From NCBI RefSeq assembly GCF_003173035.1, contig NZ_QGLE01000004.1, positions 124,001-188,000 of the forward strand: DNA of 64,000 bases. Reading direction: 5' to 3'. Source of the stretch: Zavarzinia aquatilis. Lineage in GTDB: Bacteria > Pseudomonadota > Alphaproteobacteria > Zavarziniales > Zavarziniaceae. Made by a program: the position numbers and the translations under genes. The notes under the pieces were generated by a model that worked only from the letters and a program-made list of their open reading frames with translations, did no database searches and had not been told where the DNA came from. Positions 11,065 through 20,616 of the stretch are shown here, in pieces. Numbering within the stretch: the stretch's first letter is position 1; each line of letters opens with the position of its first letter.

Positions 11065-11939
11065 TGTCCGTCCTCGTCAACAAAGACACCAAGGTCATCT
11101 GCCAGGGCTTCACCGGCGCGCAGGGCACCTTCCATTCCGAGCAGGCGGTCGCCTATGGCACCAAGATGGTCGGCGGCGTCACCCCGGGCAAGGGCGGCAC
11201 CACCCACCTCGGCCTGCCGGTGTTCGACACCGTCTATGACGCGGTCGAGAAGACCGGCGCCAATGCTTCGGTGATCTACGTTCCGCCGCCGTTCGCGGCC
11301 GACGCGATCCTCGAGGCGATCAACGCCGAGATTCCGCTGATCGTCTGCATCACGGAAGGCATTCCGGTCCTCGACATGGTCAAGGTGAAGCGCGCCCTCC
11401 AGGGCTCGAAGAGCCGCCTGATCGGGCCGAACTGCCCCGGCGTCATCACCCCCGGCGAATGCAAGATCGGCATCATGCCCGGTCACATCCACCAGCGCGG
11501 CAAGGTCGGCATCGTGTCCCGTTCGGGCACGCTGACCTATGAGGCGGTGGCGCAGACCACGGCGGCCGGCCTTGGCCAGTCGACCTGCATCGGCATCGGC
11601 GGCGACCCGGTGAACGGCACGAACTTCGTCGATTCGCTCGAGATGTTCCTGGCCGATCCGGAAACCGAGTCGATCATCATGATCGGCGAAATCGGCGGCG
11701 ACGCCGAGGTGATGGGCGCCGAGTTCCTGAAGGCCAACAAGGTGAAGAAGCCGACCGTCGGTTTCATCGCCGGCCGCACCGCCCCTCCGGGCCGCCGCAT
11801 GGGTCATGCCGGCGCGGTCATCTCGGGCGGCAACGACACGGCCGACTTCAAGGTCGAGGCGCTGAAGGCCGCGGGCATCCGCGTCGCCGATTCGCCGGCG
11901 GCGCTGGGCACCACCCTCGTCGACCTGCTGCGCGGCTGA
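11064..11939 (+). CDS. sucD: succinyl-CoA synthetase alpha subunit
   Basis: CoA-binding and phosphohistidine-bearing subunit. The 291 residues begin [20 protein letters not shown] and contain the [10 protein letters not shown] stretch and the active-site His in [10 protein letters not shown] (H248). The start codon overlaps the sucC stop by one base. Two hairpins follow the stop, separating it from odhA. Confidence 0.98.
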   Translation: MSVLVNKDTKVICQGFTGAQGTFHSEQAVAYGTKMVGGVTPGKGGTTHLGLPVFDTVYDAVEKTGANASVIYVPPPFAADAILEAINAEIPLIVCITEGIPVLDMVKVKRALQGSKSRLIGPNCPGVITPGECKIGIMPGHIHQRGKVGIVSRSGTLTYEAVAQTTAAGLGQSTCIGIGGDPVNGTNFVDSLEMFLADPETESIIMIGEIGGDAEVMGAEFLKANKVKKPTVGFIAGRTAPPGRRMGHAGAVISGGNDTADFKVEALKAAGIRVADSPAALGTTLVDLLRG

Positions 11940-11946
11940 TCGCGGT

Positions 11947-12006
11947 GGCCGGCTGCCATGCCGGCCCTGCAAGGCTGGAGGCGGCGCGCATCTTGCGCGC
12001 CGCCTC
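11947..12006 (+). terminator. double hairpin after sucD
   Basis: Two successive inverted repeats. The first is GGCCGGC / GCCGGCC (7 bp, loop 6, 11947-11966). The second is a perfect 12-bp stem GAGGCGGCGCGC / GCGCGCCGCCTC with loop ATCTT (11978-12006). There is no T-run, so this is a probable but unproven terminator or processing barrier dividing sucCD from odhA-odhB-lpd. Confidence 0.5.
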
Positions 12007-12058
12007 TGCGCATCTAGAGTAGTTGGCCCGCCATTGGTCGAAAGTGGCTATTAGCGGG

Positions 12059-12087
12059 TTGATTAAAGCAAGAGAACGACCAATTTT
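12059..12087 (+). promoter_or_regulatory. candidate promoter for odhA
   Basis: TTGATT at 12059-12064 and AATTTT at 12082-12087 are separated by 17 bases, in a locally AT-rich patch just downstream of the hairpins. This fits a sigma-70-like promoter driving odhAB-lpd. It is based on spacing and composition only. Confidence 0.35.
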
Positions 12088-12292
12088 AGGGGCGCGCGAC
12101 GTTACCCGGCATGCAATGTGCCGGCCGGTCGCACCAGGAAGATTTCCCGGCCCCGGATGACGGACCCTCGCGGTCGGCACCCGACGGGATCAGGCGTGGT
12201 ACCCGGTGACGGATAGGGCGTCGCCGGCGGTTCAGGCAACGGCTTCGCGGCCAAGCAGAGAGAGCGGCCAGAAACGGTCGCGGCTTGACATC

Positions 12293-15217
12293 ATGACGAC
12301 CCAGCTCGACGAACTTTCGTTCCTCAATGGCGCCAACAGTGCGTTCATCGAGGATCTCCTTGCCCGTTTCCAGAAGGATCCCGCTTCGGTCGATCCCTCC
12401 TGGGCGCGCTATTTCGCGGCGATCGGCGACAGCCTCGCCGCGCCGACCGGCCCCAGCTGGCAGCGGCCCGACTGGCCGATCGTGAAGAACGGCCTCGAGG
12501 ACGACGAGAAGCCGGCCGCCCCCAAGGGCAAGGCGAAACCGGAGGCGGCCCCTGCCGCGGCTCCCGCCGCCGGGCCGAGCCCCGCCGACATCCGCGCCGC
12601 CACCCTCGATTCGGTGCGCGCGCTGATGATGATCCGCGCCTATCGCATCCGCGGCCATCTGATCGCCAATCTCGATCCCCTCGGGCTCGAGCCGCCGAAG
12701 CACCATCCGGAGCTGGAGCCGGCGTCCTATGGCTTCACCGAAGCCGACATGGACCGGCCGATCTTCATCGACTTCGTGCTCGGCCTCGAAACCGCGACGG
12801 TGCGCGAGATCATCGACATCCTGCGCCGGACCTATTGCGGCAATGTCGGCGTCGAGTTCATGCATATCTCCGATCCGGCCGAGAAGTCCTGGATCCAGGA
12901 GCGCATCGAAGGCGCCCACAAGGAAATCTCCTTCACCGTCGAGGGCAAGAAGGCGATCTACAACAAGCTGGTCGAGGCCGAGGGCTTCGAACACTTCCTG
13001 AACAAGCGCTTCACCGGCACCAAGCGTTTCGGCCTCGACGGCGGCGAATCGCTGATCCCGGCGATGGAAGGCATCATCAAGCGCGCCGGCAACCTCGGCT
13101 GTAACGAGATCGTGCTCGGCATGGCCCACCGCGGCCGCCTGAACGTGCTCGCCAACGTCATGAGCAAGCCGTACATGGTGATCTTCTCCGAGTTCCAGGG
13201 CGGCACGGCCAATCCGGACGACGTGCAGGGCTCGGGCGACGTGAAGTATCACCTCGGCACCTCGTCCGACCGCGAATTCGACGGCAACAAGGTCCATCTG
13301 TCGCTGGCCGCCAACCCGTCGCATCTCGAGATCGTCGATCCCGTCGTCATCGGCAAGGCCCGCGCCAAGCAGTGGCAGAAGAACGACGTCGACCGCATCC
13401 AGGTCATGCCGATCCTGCTGCATGGCGACGCCGCCTTCGCCGGCCAGGGCGTGGTCGCGGAATGTTTCGGCCTGTCGGGCCTGCGCGGCTATCGCACCGG
13501 CGGCACGATCCACATCATCGTGAACAACCAGATCGGCTTCACCACCGCGCCGCATTTCTCGCGCTCCTCGCCCTATCCGTCGGACATGGCGAAGATGGTC
13601 GCGGCGCCGATCTTCCATGTGAATGGCGACGATCCGGAAGCGGTCTGCCATGTCGCCAAGGTCGCGACCGAATATCGCCAGAAGTTCCACAAGGACGTGG
13701 TGATCGACCTGTTCTGCTATCGCCGCTTCGGTCACAACGAGACCGACGAGCCGATGTTCACCCAGCCGCTGATGTATTCGAAGATCGCGGGCCATCCGGG
13801 CGTGCGCGAGCTTTACGGCCGCCGCCTCGTCGAGGAAGGCGTGATGACGGCGGCCGAGGTCGAGGCCGCGGTCAGCGACTTCTACGCCAAGCTCGATGCC
13901 GATCTCGAAGCCTCGAAGAGCTTCAAGTCCAACAAGGCGGACTGGCTCGAAGGCCGCTGGGCCGGCCTGACGGTCGCGCGCGGCGACGTCCGCCGCGGCG
14001 AGACTGACGAGTCGATGAAGACGCTGAAGGAAATCGGCGACGTTCTGACGACGATTCCCGAAGGCTTCTCGCCCCATCGCACCCTGCGCCGCGTGCTCGA
14101 CGCCAAGCGCAAGATGTTCGACACGGGCGAGGGTTTCGACTGGGCGACCGCCGAGGCGCTGGCTTTCGGCACCCTGCTGAAGGAAGGCATCCATGTCCGC
14201 CTGTCCGGCCAGGACTCGGGCCGCGGCACCTTCTCGCAGCGCCACGCGGTCTGGATCGACCAGGCCAAGGAAGAGCGTTATCTGCCGCTGCAGAACCTCG
14301 GCCCCGATGCCTCGGCCTTCGAGGTTCACGACTCGATGCTGTCGGAAGCGGCGGTGCTCGGTTTCGAATACGGCTACTCGATGGCCGAGCCGAACGCCCT
14401 CGTGCTCTGGGAAGCGCAGTTCGGCGATTTCGCCAACGGTGCCCAGGTGGTGTTCGACCAGTTCATCTCGTCGGGCGAATCGAAGTGGCTGCGCATGTCG
14501 GGCCTCGTCGTCATGCTGCCGCATGGCTATGAAGGTCAGGGGCCGGAGCATTCATCGGCCCGTCTGGAGCGCTATCTCCAGCTCTGCGCCGAAGACAACA
14601 TGCAGGTCGCGAACTGCACGACGCCGGCCAACTACTTCCACATCCTGCGCCGGCAGATTCACCGCAAGTTCCGCAAGCCGCTGATCATCATGACGCCGAA
14701 GTCGCTGCTGCGGCATCCGCGGGCGGTCTCGAAGCTCGAGGAAATGGGCCCCGGCACCTCGTTCCACCGGGTGCTGGAGGATGATTTCGATCCGGCGGGC
14801 GATTTCCCGAAGATCACCGGCGACTTCCGCCTGGCCAAGGACGGGGCGATCAAGCGCGTCGTGCTGTGCACCGGCAAGGTCTATTACGATCTCCTCGCCG
14901 AGCGCGAGAAGCAGGGCATCGACGACGTCTATATCGGCCGCGTCGAACAGCTCTATCCCTTCCCGGCCAAGACGCTAGTCAACCTCATCCAGCGTTTCCC
15001 CAAGGCGGATGTGGTCTGGTGCCAGGAAGAGCCCAAGAACATGGGCGCCTGGTTCCATGTCGAGCCGTGGCTGGAATGGGTGATCGGCAAGGCCAAGAGC
15101 AAGCCGGGCCGCGCCAAATACGCGGGCCGCAGCGCCGCCGCCTCGCCGGCGACCGGCCTCCTGCGCAAGCATCTGGAAGAACAGAACAAACTGGTCAACG
15201 ACGCTCTGTCGGTCTGA
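12293..15217 (+). CDS. sucA: 2-oxoglutarate dehydrogenase E1 component
   Basis: Thiamine-diphosphate-dependent decarboxylase subunit of the 2-oxoglutarate dehydrogenase complex. The 974 residues begin with the E1o N-terminal segment (DELSFLNGANSAFIEDLL) that binds E2, followed by an Ala/Pro-rich linker and the catalytic core with HGDAAFAGQG and the MAHRGRLNVLANV and GHNETDEP motifs. ATG 12293 was chosen because the family N-terminus starts there; an upstream GTG at 12206 would add 29 residues without resemblance. It lies 39 bases ahead of odhB. Confidence 0.96.
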   Translation: MTTQLDELSFLNGANSAFIEDLLARFQKDPASVDPSWARYFAAIGDSLAAPTGPSWQRPDWPIVKNGLEDDEKPAAPKGKAKPEAAPAAAPAAGPSPADIRAATLDSVRALMMIRAYRIRGHLIANLDPLGLEPPKHHPELEPASYGFTEADMDRPIFIDFVLGLETATVREIIDILRRTYCGNVGVEFMHISDPAEKSWIQERIEGAHKEISFTVEGKKAIYNKLVEAEGFEHFLNKRFTGTKRFGLDGGESLIPAMEGIIKRAGNLGCNEIVLGMAHRGRLNVLANVMSKPYMVIFSEFQGGTANPDDVQGSGDVKYHLGTSSDREFDGNKVHLSLAANPSHLEIVDPVVIGKARAKQWQKNDVDRIQVMPILLHGDAAFAGQGVVAECFGLSGLRGYRTGGTIHIIVNNQIGFTTAPHFSRSSPYPSDMAKMVAAPIFHVNGDDPEAVCHVAKVATEYRQKFHKDVVIDLFCYRRFGHNETDEPMFTQPLMYSKIAGHPGVRELYGRRLVEEGVMTAAEVEAAVSDFYAKLDADLEASKSFKSNKADWLEGRWAGLTVARGDVRRGETDESMKTLKEIGDVLTTIPEGFSPHRTLRRVLDAKRKMFDTGEGFDWATAEALAFGTLLKEGIHVRLSGQDSGRGTFSQRHAVWIDQAKEERYLPLQNLGPDASAFEVHDSMLSEAAVLGFEYGYSMAEPNALVLWEAQFGDFANGAQVVFDQFISSGESKWLRMSGLVVMLPHGYEGQGPEHSSARLERYLQLCAEDNMQVANCTTPANYFHILRRQIHRKFRKPLIIMTPKSLLRHPRAVSKLEEMGPGTSFHRVLEDDFDPAGDFPKITGDFRLAKDGAIKRVVLCTGKVYYDLLAEREKQGIDDVYIGRVEQLYPFPAKTLVNLIQRFPKADVVWCQEEPKNMGAWFHVEPWLEWVIGKAKSKPGRAKYAGRSAAASPATGLLRKHLEEQNKLVNDALSV

Positions 15218-15256
15218 TCGAAACTTGGACTTCAGGAAGGCCGAAGAGGCAAGAGA

Positions 15257-16480
15257 ATGACGATCGAACTGAAGGTGCCGACGCTCGGCGAAAGCGTGAC
15301 CGAGGCGACCATCGGCAAGTGGTTCCGCAAGGTCGGCGAAGCCGTCAAGAAGGACGAGGCGCTGGTCGAGCTCGAGACCGACAAGGTCGCGGTCGAGGTC
15401 AACGCGCCCGCGACCGGCGTGCTGACGCGGATCGACGCCAAGGATGGCGACACCGTGACCATCGGCCAGATCCTCGGCGCGATCGAGGAAGGCGCGACGG
15501 CGACCGCTGCCGCCCCGGCGGCCAAGCCGGCCGCGGCGCCGGCCCCCGCCCCGGTGGCCGCGCCCGCGCCCGCCCCGGCCCCCGTCGCGGCCCCGGCCGC
15601 GGCTGGCGCCACCCCGGGCCCGGCGGCGCGCAAGCTGCTGTCCGAAGCCGGTCTCGATGTCGCCACCGTCCCGGCCTCGGGCCCCGGCGGCCGCGTGACC
15701 AAGGGCGATGTCATCGCCGCCATCGCCAACCCGCCTGTCGCGGCGCCCGCGCCCAAGGTGCTGCCGCCCCGCGCCGAAGACCCGCGCGAAGAGCGCGTGA
15801 AGATGACCCGGCTGCGCAAGCGCATCGCCGAGCGTCTGAAGGACGCGCAGAACACCGCGGCCATGCTGACCACCTTCAACGAGGTGGACATGACCGCGCT
15901 GATGGAAGCGCGCAACCAGTACAAGGACCTCTTCGAGAAGAAGCACGGCGTGAAGATGGGCTTCATGTCCTTCTTCGTGAAGGCGGCGGTGCAGGCGCTG
16001 AAGGAAGTGCCGGCGGTCAACGCCGAGATCTATGGCGACGAGATCGTCTACAAGAACTATTACGACATCTCGGTCGCGGTCTCCTCGCCCAGCGGTCTGG
16101 TGGTTCCGGTCGTGCGCGACGCCGACAAGCTCGGCTTCCATGAGATCGAGAAGGAAATCGCCCGTCTCGGCACCAAGGCCCGCGACGGCAAGCTGGCCAT
16201 CGAGGACATGCAGGGCGGCACCTTCACCATCTCGAACGGCGGCGTCTTCGGTTCGCTGATGTCGACCCCGATCATCAATCCGCCCCAGTCGGCCATCCTC
16301 GGGATGCACAAGATCCAGGACCGGCCGATGGTGGTGAACAAGCAGATCGTCAGCCGGCCGATGATGTATCTTGCCGTGTCCTACGATCACCGCCTGATCG
16401 ACGGCCGCGAGGCCGTGACCTTCCTCGTCCGCATCAAGGAAGCGATCGAGGATCCCTCGCGCCTGCTGTTCGGCGTCTGA
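15257..16480 (+). CDS. sucB: dihydrolipoyllysine-residue succinyltransferase (E2)
   Basis: Core acyltransferase of the 2-oxoglutarate dehydrogenase complex. The 407 residues comprise a lipoyl domain with lipoyl-lysine K43 in ETDKVAVEV, a long Ala/Pro linker, a peripheral-subunit-binding domain ([17 protein letters not shown]), and the catalytic domain with H378-x3-D382-G (DHRLIDG). Length is normal. Downstream, a 105-base gap with a GAGCTTGTCGAA palindromic repeat precedes lpd. Confidence 0.97.
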   Translation: MTIELKVPTLGESVTEATIGKWFRKVGEAVKKDEALVELETDKVAVEVNAPATGVLTRIDAKDGDTVTIGQILGAIEEGATATAAAPAAKPAAAPAPAPVAAPAPAPAPVAAPAAAGATPGPAARKLLSEAGLDVATVPASGPGGRVTKGDVIAAIANPPVAAPAPKVLPPRAEDPREERVKMTRLRKRIAERLKDAQNTAAMLTTFNEVDMTALMEARNQYKDLFEKKHGVKMGFMSFFVKAAVQALKEVPAVNAEIYGDEIVYKNYYDISVAVSSPSGLVVPVVRDADKLGFHEIEKEIARLGTKARDGKLAIEDMQGGTFTISNGGVFGSLMSTPIINPPQSAILGMHKIQDRPMVVNKQIVSRPMMYLAVSYDHRLIDGREAVTFLVRIKEAIEDPSRLLFGV

Positions 16481-16533
16481 TCAGGCTGCGCCCGCCGTTC
16501 CTGCCAAGCTCGGAACGGTCATGGTATCTCCGG

Positions 16534-16564
16534 CCCCCACCCCGAGCTTGTCGAAGGGTGGGGG
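16534..16564. repeat. palindromic intergenic repeat in the sucB-lpd gap
   Basis: A 9-bp inverted repeat, CCCCCACCC / GGGTGGGGG, flanks the core CGAGCTTGTCGAA. This looks like the dispersed TTCGACAAGCTCG-type short palindromes common in high-G+C proteobacterial intergenic regions. It may form an mRNA hairpin between sucB and lpd. No second copy was noticed in this window. Confidence 0.55.
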
Positions 16565-16585
16565 TTTGCATTTGAGGCAACGACG

Positions 16586-18358
16586 ATGACCATCGAATTG
16601 AAAGTGCCGACCCTCGGCGAATCCATCACCGAAGCGACCGTGGGCGCCTGGTCGAAGAAGGTCGGCGAGAGCGTGAAGAAGGACGAAGTCCTCGTCTCGC
16701 TCGAGACCGACAAGGTCGCGGTCGAAGTCTCGGCCCCGGCCGCCGGCGTGCTCGCCGCGATTTCCGCCAAGGAAGGCGACACGGTGGTGATCGGTCAGGT
16801 CATCGGCGCGATCGACGAAAGCGGCAAGGCCGCCGCCGCCGCCCCGGCCGCCGCTGCCCCGGCCCCGGCGCCCACCCCGGCCCCGGCGCCCGCGCCCGCG
16901 CCGGCCCCCGCTCCCGCTCCCGCCGCCGGCCCCTCGGCCGTCGCTGTCACGGGCGAGGATGCCTATGACCTCGTCATCATCGGCGGTGGCCCGGCCGGTT
17001 ACACGGCGGCGATCCGCGCCGGCCAGCTCGGCTTCAAGACCGCGATCGTCGAGAAGCGCGGCACCCTTGGCGGAACCTGCCTCAACGTCGGCTGCATCCC
17101 CTCGAAGGCGCTGCTGCACGCGACCGAGCTGTTCGACGAAGCGAGTCACGGCTTCGCCAAATTCGGCATCAAGGCGGAAGGCGTCTCGGTCGATCTCGAC
17201 GCGATGATGGCCCACAAGTCCAAGGTCGTCGGCGAGCTGACCAAGGGCATCGAGTTCCTCATGAAGAAGAACAAGGTGACCTATATCGTCGGCGCCGCCC
17301 GCTTCGCCGGTCCCGACACCATCGACGTCGCGCTGAATGGCGGCGGCACCCGCACGATCAAGGCGGCGCGCACCATGATCGCCACCGGCTCGGACGTCTC
17401 GTCGCTGCCGGGCATCACCATCGACGAGAAGACGGTGGTCTCCTCGACGGGCGCCCTTTCGCTCGCCAAGGTGCCGGCCAAGCTGATCGTCATCGGCGGC
17501 GGCGTGATCGGCCTCGAACTCGGCTCGGTCTGGCGGCGCCTCGGCGCCGAGGTGACGGTGGTCGAATTCCTCGACCGTATCACCCCGGCGATGGACGGCG
17601 AGATTTCCAAGAATTTCCAGCGCATCCTGGGCAAGCAGGGCTTCGAGTTCATGCTGTCGCACAAGGTGACGGGCGTGAAGCCGACCAAGAAGGGCGCCAC
17701 GGTCACCGTGGTCCCGGTCGCGGGCGGTGACGAGAAGGTGCTGGAGGCGGATATCGTCCTCGTCGCGGTCGGCCGGCGGCCCTATACCGACGGGCTCAAC
17801 CTCGCGGCGGCGGGTGTCGCCACGACCGAGCGCGGCTTCATTCCGGTCGATGCCCATTACGCCACCAATGTCCCGCATATCTATGCGGTTGGCGATGTGA
17901 TCGGCGGCCTGATGCTGGCCCACAAGGCGGAAGAAGAGGGCGTCGCCGCGGTCGAGATCATGGCCGGCCAGCACGGCCATGTGAATTACGACGCGATCCC
18001 CGGCGTCATCTACACCATGCCGGAAATCGCCAATGTCGGCCGCACGGAAGAGGAGCTGAAGAAGGCCGGCATCGCCTACAAGATCGGCAAGTTCCCCTTC
18101 ACGGCCAATGCCCGCGCCAAGGCCAACGGCCAGACCGAAGGTTTCGTGAAGGTGATCGCCGACGCGGCGACCGACCGCATCCTGGGCGCCCATATCATCG
18201 GCGCCGACGCCGGCAACATGATCGCGGAAGTGGTCACCGCGATCGAGTTCGGTGGCGCGGCCGAGGACCTGGCCCGCACCAGCCACGCCCATCCGACCGA
18301 GATGGAAGCGATCCGCGAAGCCGCCCTTGGCGTCAACGGCGCCATCCGGCAGATGTGA
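16586..18358 (+). CDS. lpd: dihydrolipoyl dehydrogenase with N-terminal lipoyl domain
   Basis: FAD-dependent E3 that reoxidises dihydrolipoamide. At 590 residues it is longer than the usual ~470 because it starts with a complete lipoyl domain (K43 in ETDKVAVEV) joined by a long Ala/Pro linker (about residues 80-117). The E3 part carries the FAD motif IGGGPAGY, redox-active C165 and C170 in [13 protein letters not shown], an NAD motif, and the C-terminal [11 protein letters not shown] catalytic His-Glu region. The lipoyl domain closely resembles that of the preceding sucB. Lipoylated E3 proteins are known but less common. Confidence 0.96.
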   Translation: MTIELKVPTLGESITEATVGAWSKKVGESVKKDEVLVSLETDKVAVEVSAPAAGVLAAISAKEGDTVVIGQVIGAIDESGKAAAAAPAAAAPAPAPTPAPAPAPAPAPAPAPAAGPSAVAVTGEDAYDLVIIGGGPAGYTAAIRAGQLGFKTAIVEKRGTLGGTCLNVGCIPSKALLHATELFDEASHGFAKFGIKAEGVSVDLDAMMAHKSKVVGELTKGIEFLMKKNKVTYIVGAARFAGPDTIDVALNGGGTRTIKAARTMIATGSDVSSLPGITIDEKTVVSSTGALSLAKVPAKLIVIGGGVIGLELGSVWRRLGAEVTVVEFLDRITPAMDGEISKNFQRILGKQGFEFMLSHKVTGVKPTKKGATVTVVPVAGGDEKVLEADIVLVAVGRRPYTDGLNLAAAGVATTERGFIPVDAHYATNVPHIYAVGDVIGGLMLAHKAEEEGVAAVEIMAGQHGHVNYDAIPGVIYTMPEIANVGRTEEELKKAGIAYKIGKFPFTANARAKANGQTEGFVKVIADAATDRILGAHIIGADAGNMIAEVVTAIEFGGAAEDLARTSHAHPTEMEAIREAALGVNGAIRQM

Positions 18359-18362
18359 CGCG

Positions 18363-18905
18363 ATGAACGACCGGCGATCCGACCAGAATGATGGCCAGGG
18401 CGCCGGTACGCCTGAGCGCGCGTCGGCGGAGGTGATCCCCTTCCGCCGGCCCGCGAAACCCGTGGCCGAGCGGAAATTCGGCAGCGGCGGCCCGGTGATC
18501 GGGCCGCGCAGCCGCATCGCCCACAAGCTGCGCATGGCGGAATCCGCCACTTACGGCGCCTTGTTCAGCCTCGTCGCGCTGACACTCGAGGCGCCGCTCT
18601 CGGCCTTGCCCTATATGGTGATCGCCCTCGCCCTCGGGGCCGGTGCGTGGTTCAGCCTGTCGACCCGGCGCGGTGCGATCGACAATGGCACGGTGGTGGT
18701 CACGGCGCTGGCGACCGCGCTGGCCGGCTGGCTGGCCTATGCCGCGATCAAGAGCGTGATCGGCGGCGGCGGCCTTCTGGCGATCTTCACCGGCTTCGCC
18801 AATGGCATGGCCTATGCCATGGTCGTCGGCTGGCCCGCGGCCATCGTGGCCGGCCTGATCACCCGCCAACTCTCGGCGCAGTGGCGGCCACAGGGGCGCC
18901 GTTGA
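18363..18905 (+). CDS. hypothetical membrane protein
   Basis: Unrecognised 180-residue protein. A polar, proline- and arginine-rich N-terminus of about 60 residues is followed by four apparent membrane segments (about 64-85, 84-100, 113-130, 138-168). The ATG lies four bases after the lpd stop. The stop overlaps the TTG start of the next gene (TTGA), so the two small membrane proteins are probably coupled, perhaps as partners. No function can be assigned. Confidence 0.75.
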   Translation: MNDRRSDQNDGQGAGTPERASAEVIPFRRPAKPVAERKFGSGGPVIGPRSRIAHKLRMAESATYGALFSLVALTLEAPLSALPYMVIALALGAGAWFSLSTRRGAIDNGTVVVTALATALAGWLAYAAIKSVIGGGGLLAIFTGFANGMAYAMVVGWPAAIVAGLITRQLSAQWRPQGRR

Positions 18906-19333
18906 TCCGCGCGCTCTCCGCCCCTGGTTTCGGCCTGCTCGGCGCCGGGCTGCTCGGCCTCGCGCTGCGGCTCTTTCCGGGCCTTGCCCTCGCCCTGCAG
19001 GAAACCGTGCTGCCGGCGGTGCTTGGCACCTTCCTGGCGGCGACGCTCGTCTGGTATCTCGGCTTCGGCAAGGCGCCCGCGCCCTCGCCCGGTCGGGGCG
19101 CGGCGCTGGGCGCGCTCGCCGCCGTTCTCGCCAACCCCTTCGCCATCATCTTCATCTCCGCGAGTGCCGATGACCGTGGGGCGGAGGCGCTGGATATGAC
19201 CGGCGTCATCGTCCTCGCCACCGTGGGCGCGGTCGAGACCGGCCCCATCTCCCTGCCCGTCGCGATCCTGACCGGCGCCTTCTATGCGCTGCTGCTCGGC
19301 CTTCTGGTCAAGGACCGGGCGAGCGGGAAGTAG
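18902..19333 (+). CDS. hypothetical membrane protein
   Basis: Unrecognised 143-residue, very hydrophobic protein with about four membrane segments (for example GLLGAGLLGLALRLFPGLAL and ALGALAAVLANPFAIIFI). TTG 18902, which overlaps the upstream stop, is the best start; frames further upstream are shadows of the preceding gene. It forms a coupled pair with that gene. Confidence 0.65.
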   Translation: MIRALSAPGFGLLGAGLLGLALRLFPGLALALQETVLPAVLGTFLAATLVWYLGFGKAPAPSPGRGAALGALAAVLANPFAIIFISASADDRGAEALDMTGVIVLATVGAVETGPISLPVAILTGAFYALLLGLLVKDRASGK

Positions 19334-19399
19334 ATCGTATTTCTCCTCGGCGAGTTTGGAGTCATCCTGAAGCCCGTGTTATGGGGCAGGGGGGCTTCC

Positions 19400-20158
19400 A
19401 TGCGACAGTCGTTCGGTCTTGCCGGTCTGGTGCTTTCCGCGATCTTGCTGGCGGGCATGGCGGCCCGGGCCGACGAGATCGGCCCGCTCGCGGGCAAACG
19501 CTTCGGCGCCGGCCCCAAGGTTGTCGTCGTCCTGCTGCATGGCGACGTATCGCGGGGCGGGCCGGCGGATTACCTCTACCCGGTGGCCGAGGGCATCGCC
19601 CAACGTCACCCGGGAGCCTCGGTCTACGCCGTGCTGCGGCCCGGTTACGAGGATGCGGCGGGGTTGGTCAGCCCGGGATCGAACAACGGCCGGCGGGATC
19701 ACTATACGGAAGAGAACAACGATCTGGTGGCGGCGGCGCTTCAGGCGGTGAAGGTGCCGGGGGTACCGCTTGTCGTGCTCGGCCATTCGGGGGGCGCGGC
19801 GCAACTCGGCGTCGTCATCGCGCGCCATCCGGGTCTGGTCGACACGGCCATTCTGGCCGCCTGTCCCTGCGATATCCTGCGCTGGCGCGAAATGCAGGGC
19901 CGTCGGCCGTGGGACCTCAGCCAGTCGCCGCAAGCCTTCGCCGACGATGTCCCGGCCACCACCCATATCCGCGCCCTGACCGGGACGGCGGATGACAATA
20001 CCGACCCGGTCCTCGCCGAAGATTATGTCGCCAGCCTGTCCGGGCGGGGCGTCGACGCTGTCTTCCAGCCCGTGCCCGGCGCCGGACATGATTTCAACGG
20101 CACCTTCGCCGCGGCGGCGGTCGCCGTGGTCGAGACTGAAATCGACAGGATCAGGTGA
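19400..20158 (+). CDS. exported alpha/beta-hydrolase family protein
   Basis: 252-residue secreted or periplasmic hydrolase of unknown substrate. A signal peptide (about residues 1-24, ending MAARA) precedes an alpha/beta-hydrolase fold: oxyanion-strand LLHGD near 46-49, nucleophile elbow G-H-S130-G-G, and a late His in GAGHDFNG, with DDNTD as possible acid loop. ATG 19400 follows a G-rich binding site. No operon partner is evident. Confidence 0.8.
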   Translation: MRQSFGLAGLVLSAILLAGMAARADEIGPLAGKRFGAGPKVVVVLLHGDVSRGGPADYLYPVAEGIAQRHPGASVYAVLRPGYEDAAGLVSPGSNNGRRDHYTEENNDLVAAALQAVKVPGVPLVVLGHSGGAAQLGVVIARHPGLVDTAILAACPCDILRWREMQGRRPWDLSQSPQAFADDVPATTHIRALTGTADDNTDPVLAEDYVASLSGRGVDAVFQPVPGAGHDFNGTFAAAAVAVVETEIDRIR

Positions 20159-20202
20159 TCGTCCCGGTCAGTCGTCGCGGCGCCGTTTTTCCGGCAATGC
20201 CA

Positions 20203-20571
20203 TCAGCCCGTCAATAGGATGATGAAGATTTCGTCCGGCTCCAGCAAGTCATTCGCGGAAATTTTCACCGTGGATTCTTCAGACGGTACCTGGGCTTCCA
20301 GTATTGATTCGCCAAGGACGGTGCGGATGGAGAGTCTTTTGCTCGGCGTCTTCAGTTTTCCGTCAAATACAACGGGGTGCGCAATATTTCCGCTGCTTTC
20401 CATAACTTTTATGTTGGTTTCCCCGTCGAATTCACATTTGCAGCCAATTGCGATCGCTGAAGCCGTGAAGGACAGCAGGCCATTGTTCAGGGATGACGGA
20501 ATTTCCCCACCGAAAGAATCCTCAATGATGATGAGGGAATTCGGTGGTGCCAGCCTTGCGGTCTTGATCAT
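20203..20571 (-). CDS. hypothetical protein, AT-rich orphan
   Basis: Unrecognised 122-residue protein starting MIKTARLAPPNSLIIIEDSF, with alternating hydrophobic and polar stretches suggesting a beta-rich fold. Three 60-base lines sampled inside it (20221-20280, 20341-20460) contain 86 G or C of 180, about 48%, far below neighbouring genes, and codon use differs. It lies 45 bases downstream of xerC on the same strand. Probable horizontally acquired gene; coding status is fairly likely but unproven. Confidence 0.55.
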   Translation of the reverse strand: MIKTARLAPPNSLIIIEDSFGGEIPSSLNNGLLSFTASAIAIGCKCEFDGETNIKVMESSGNIAHPVVFDGKLKTPSKRLSIRTVLGESILEAQVPSEESTVKISANDLLEPDEIFIILLTG

Positions 20572-20616
20572 TGATCGGCCCTCGCCCTTGCCCACGCGGC
20601 GACCTTGACGTAGCCG

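Larger units (their letters stand above)
11940..12292 (+). other. 353-base gene-free stretch between sucD and odhA
   Basis: No coding frame with family resemblance was seen here. The stretch holds two GC-rich hairpins right after sucD and a candidate promoter (both listed separately), then a leader of about 200 bases. A frame open from 12206 into odhA exists, but the odhA family N-terminus begins at 12293. Confidence 0.6.

Noticed and set aside
12206-12292. Earlier GTG start for odhA
   Set aside because: The added 29 residues have no family resemblance and no ribosome binding site; the conserved E1o N-terminus begins at 12293.
20561-20577. FNR/FixK-like box (TTGATCATTGATC)
   Set aside because: Does not fit TTGAT-N4-ATCAA and lies at the start of the small AT-rich gene rather than before an anaerobic gene; the cco promoter itself is outside the window.
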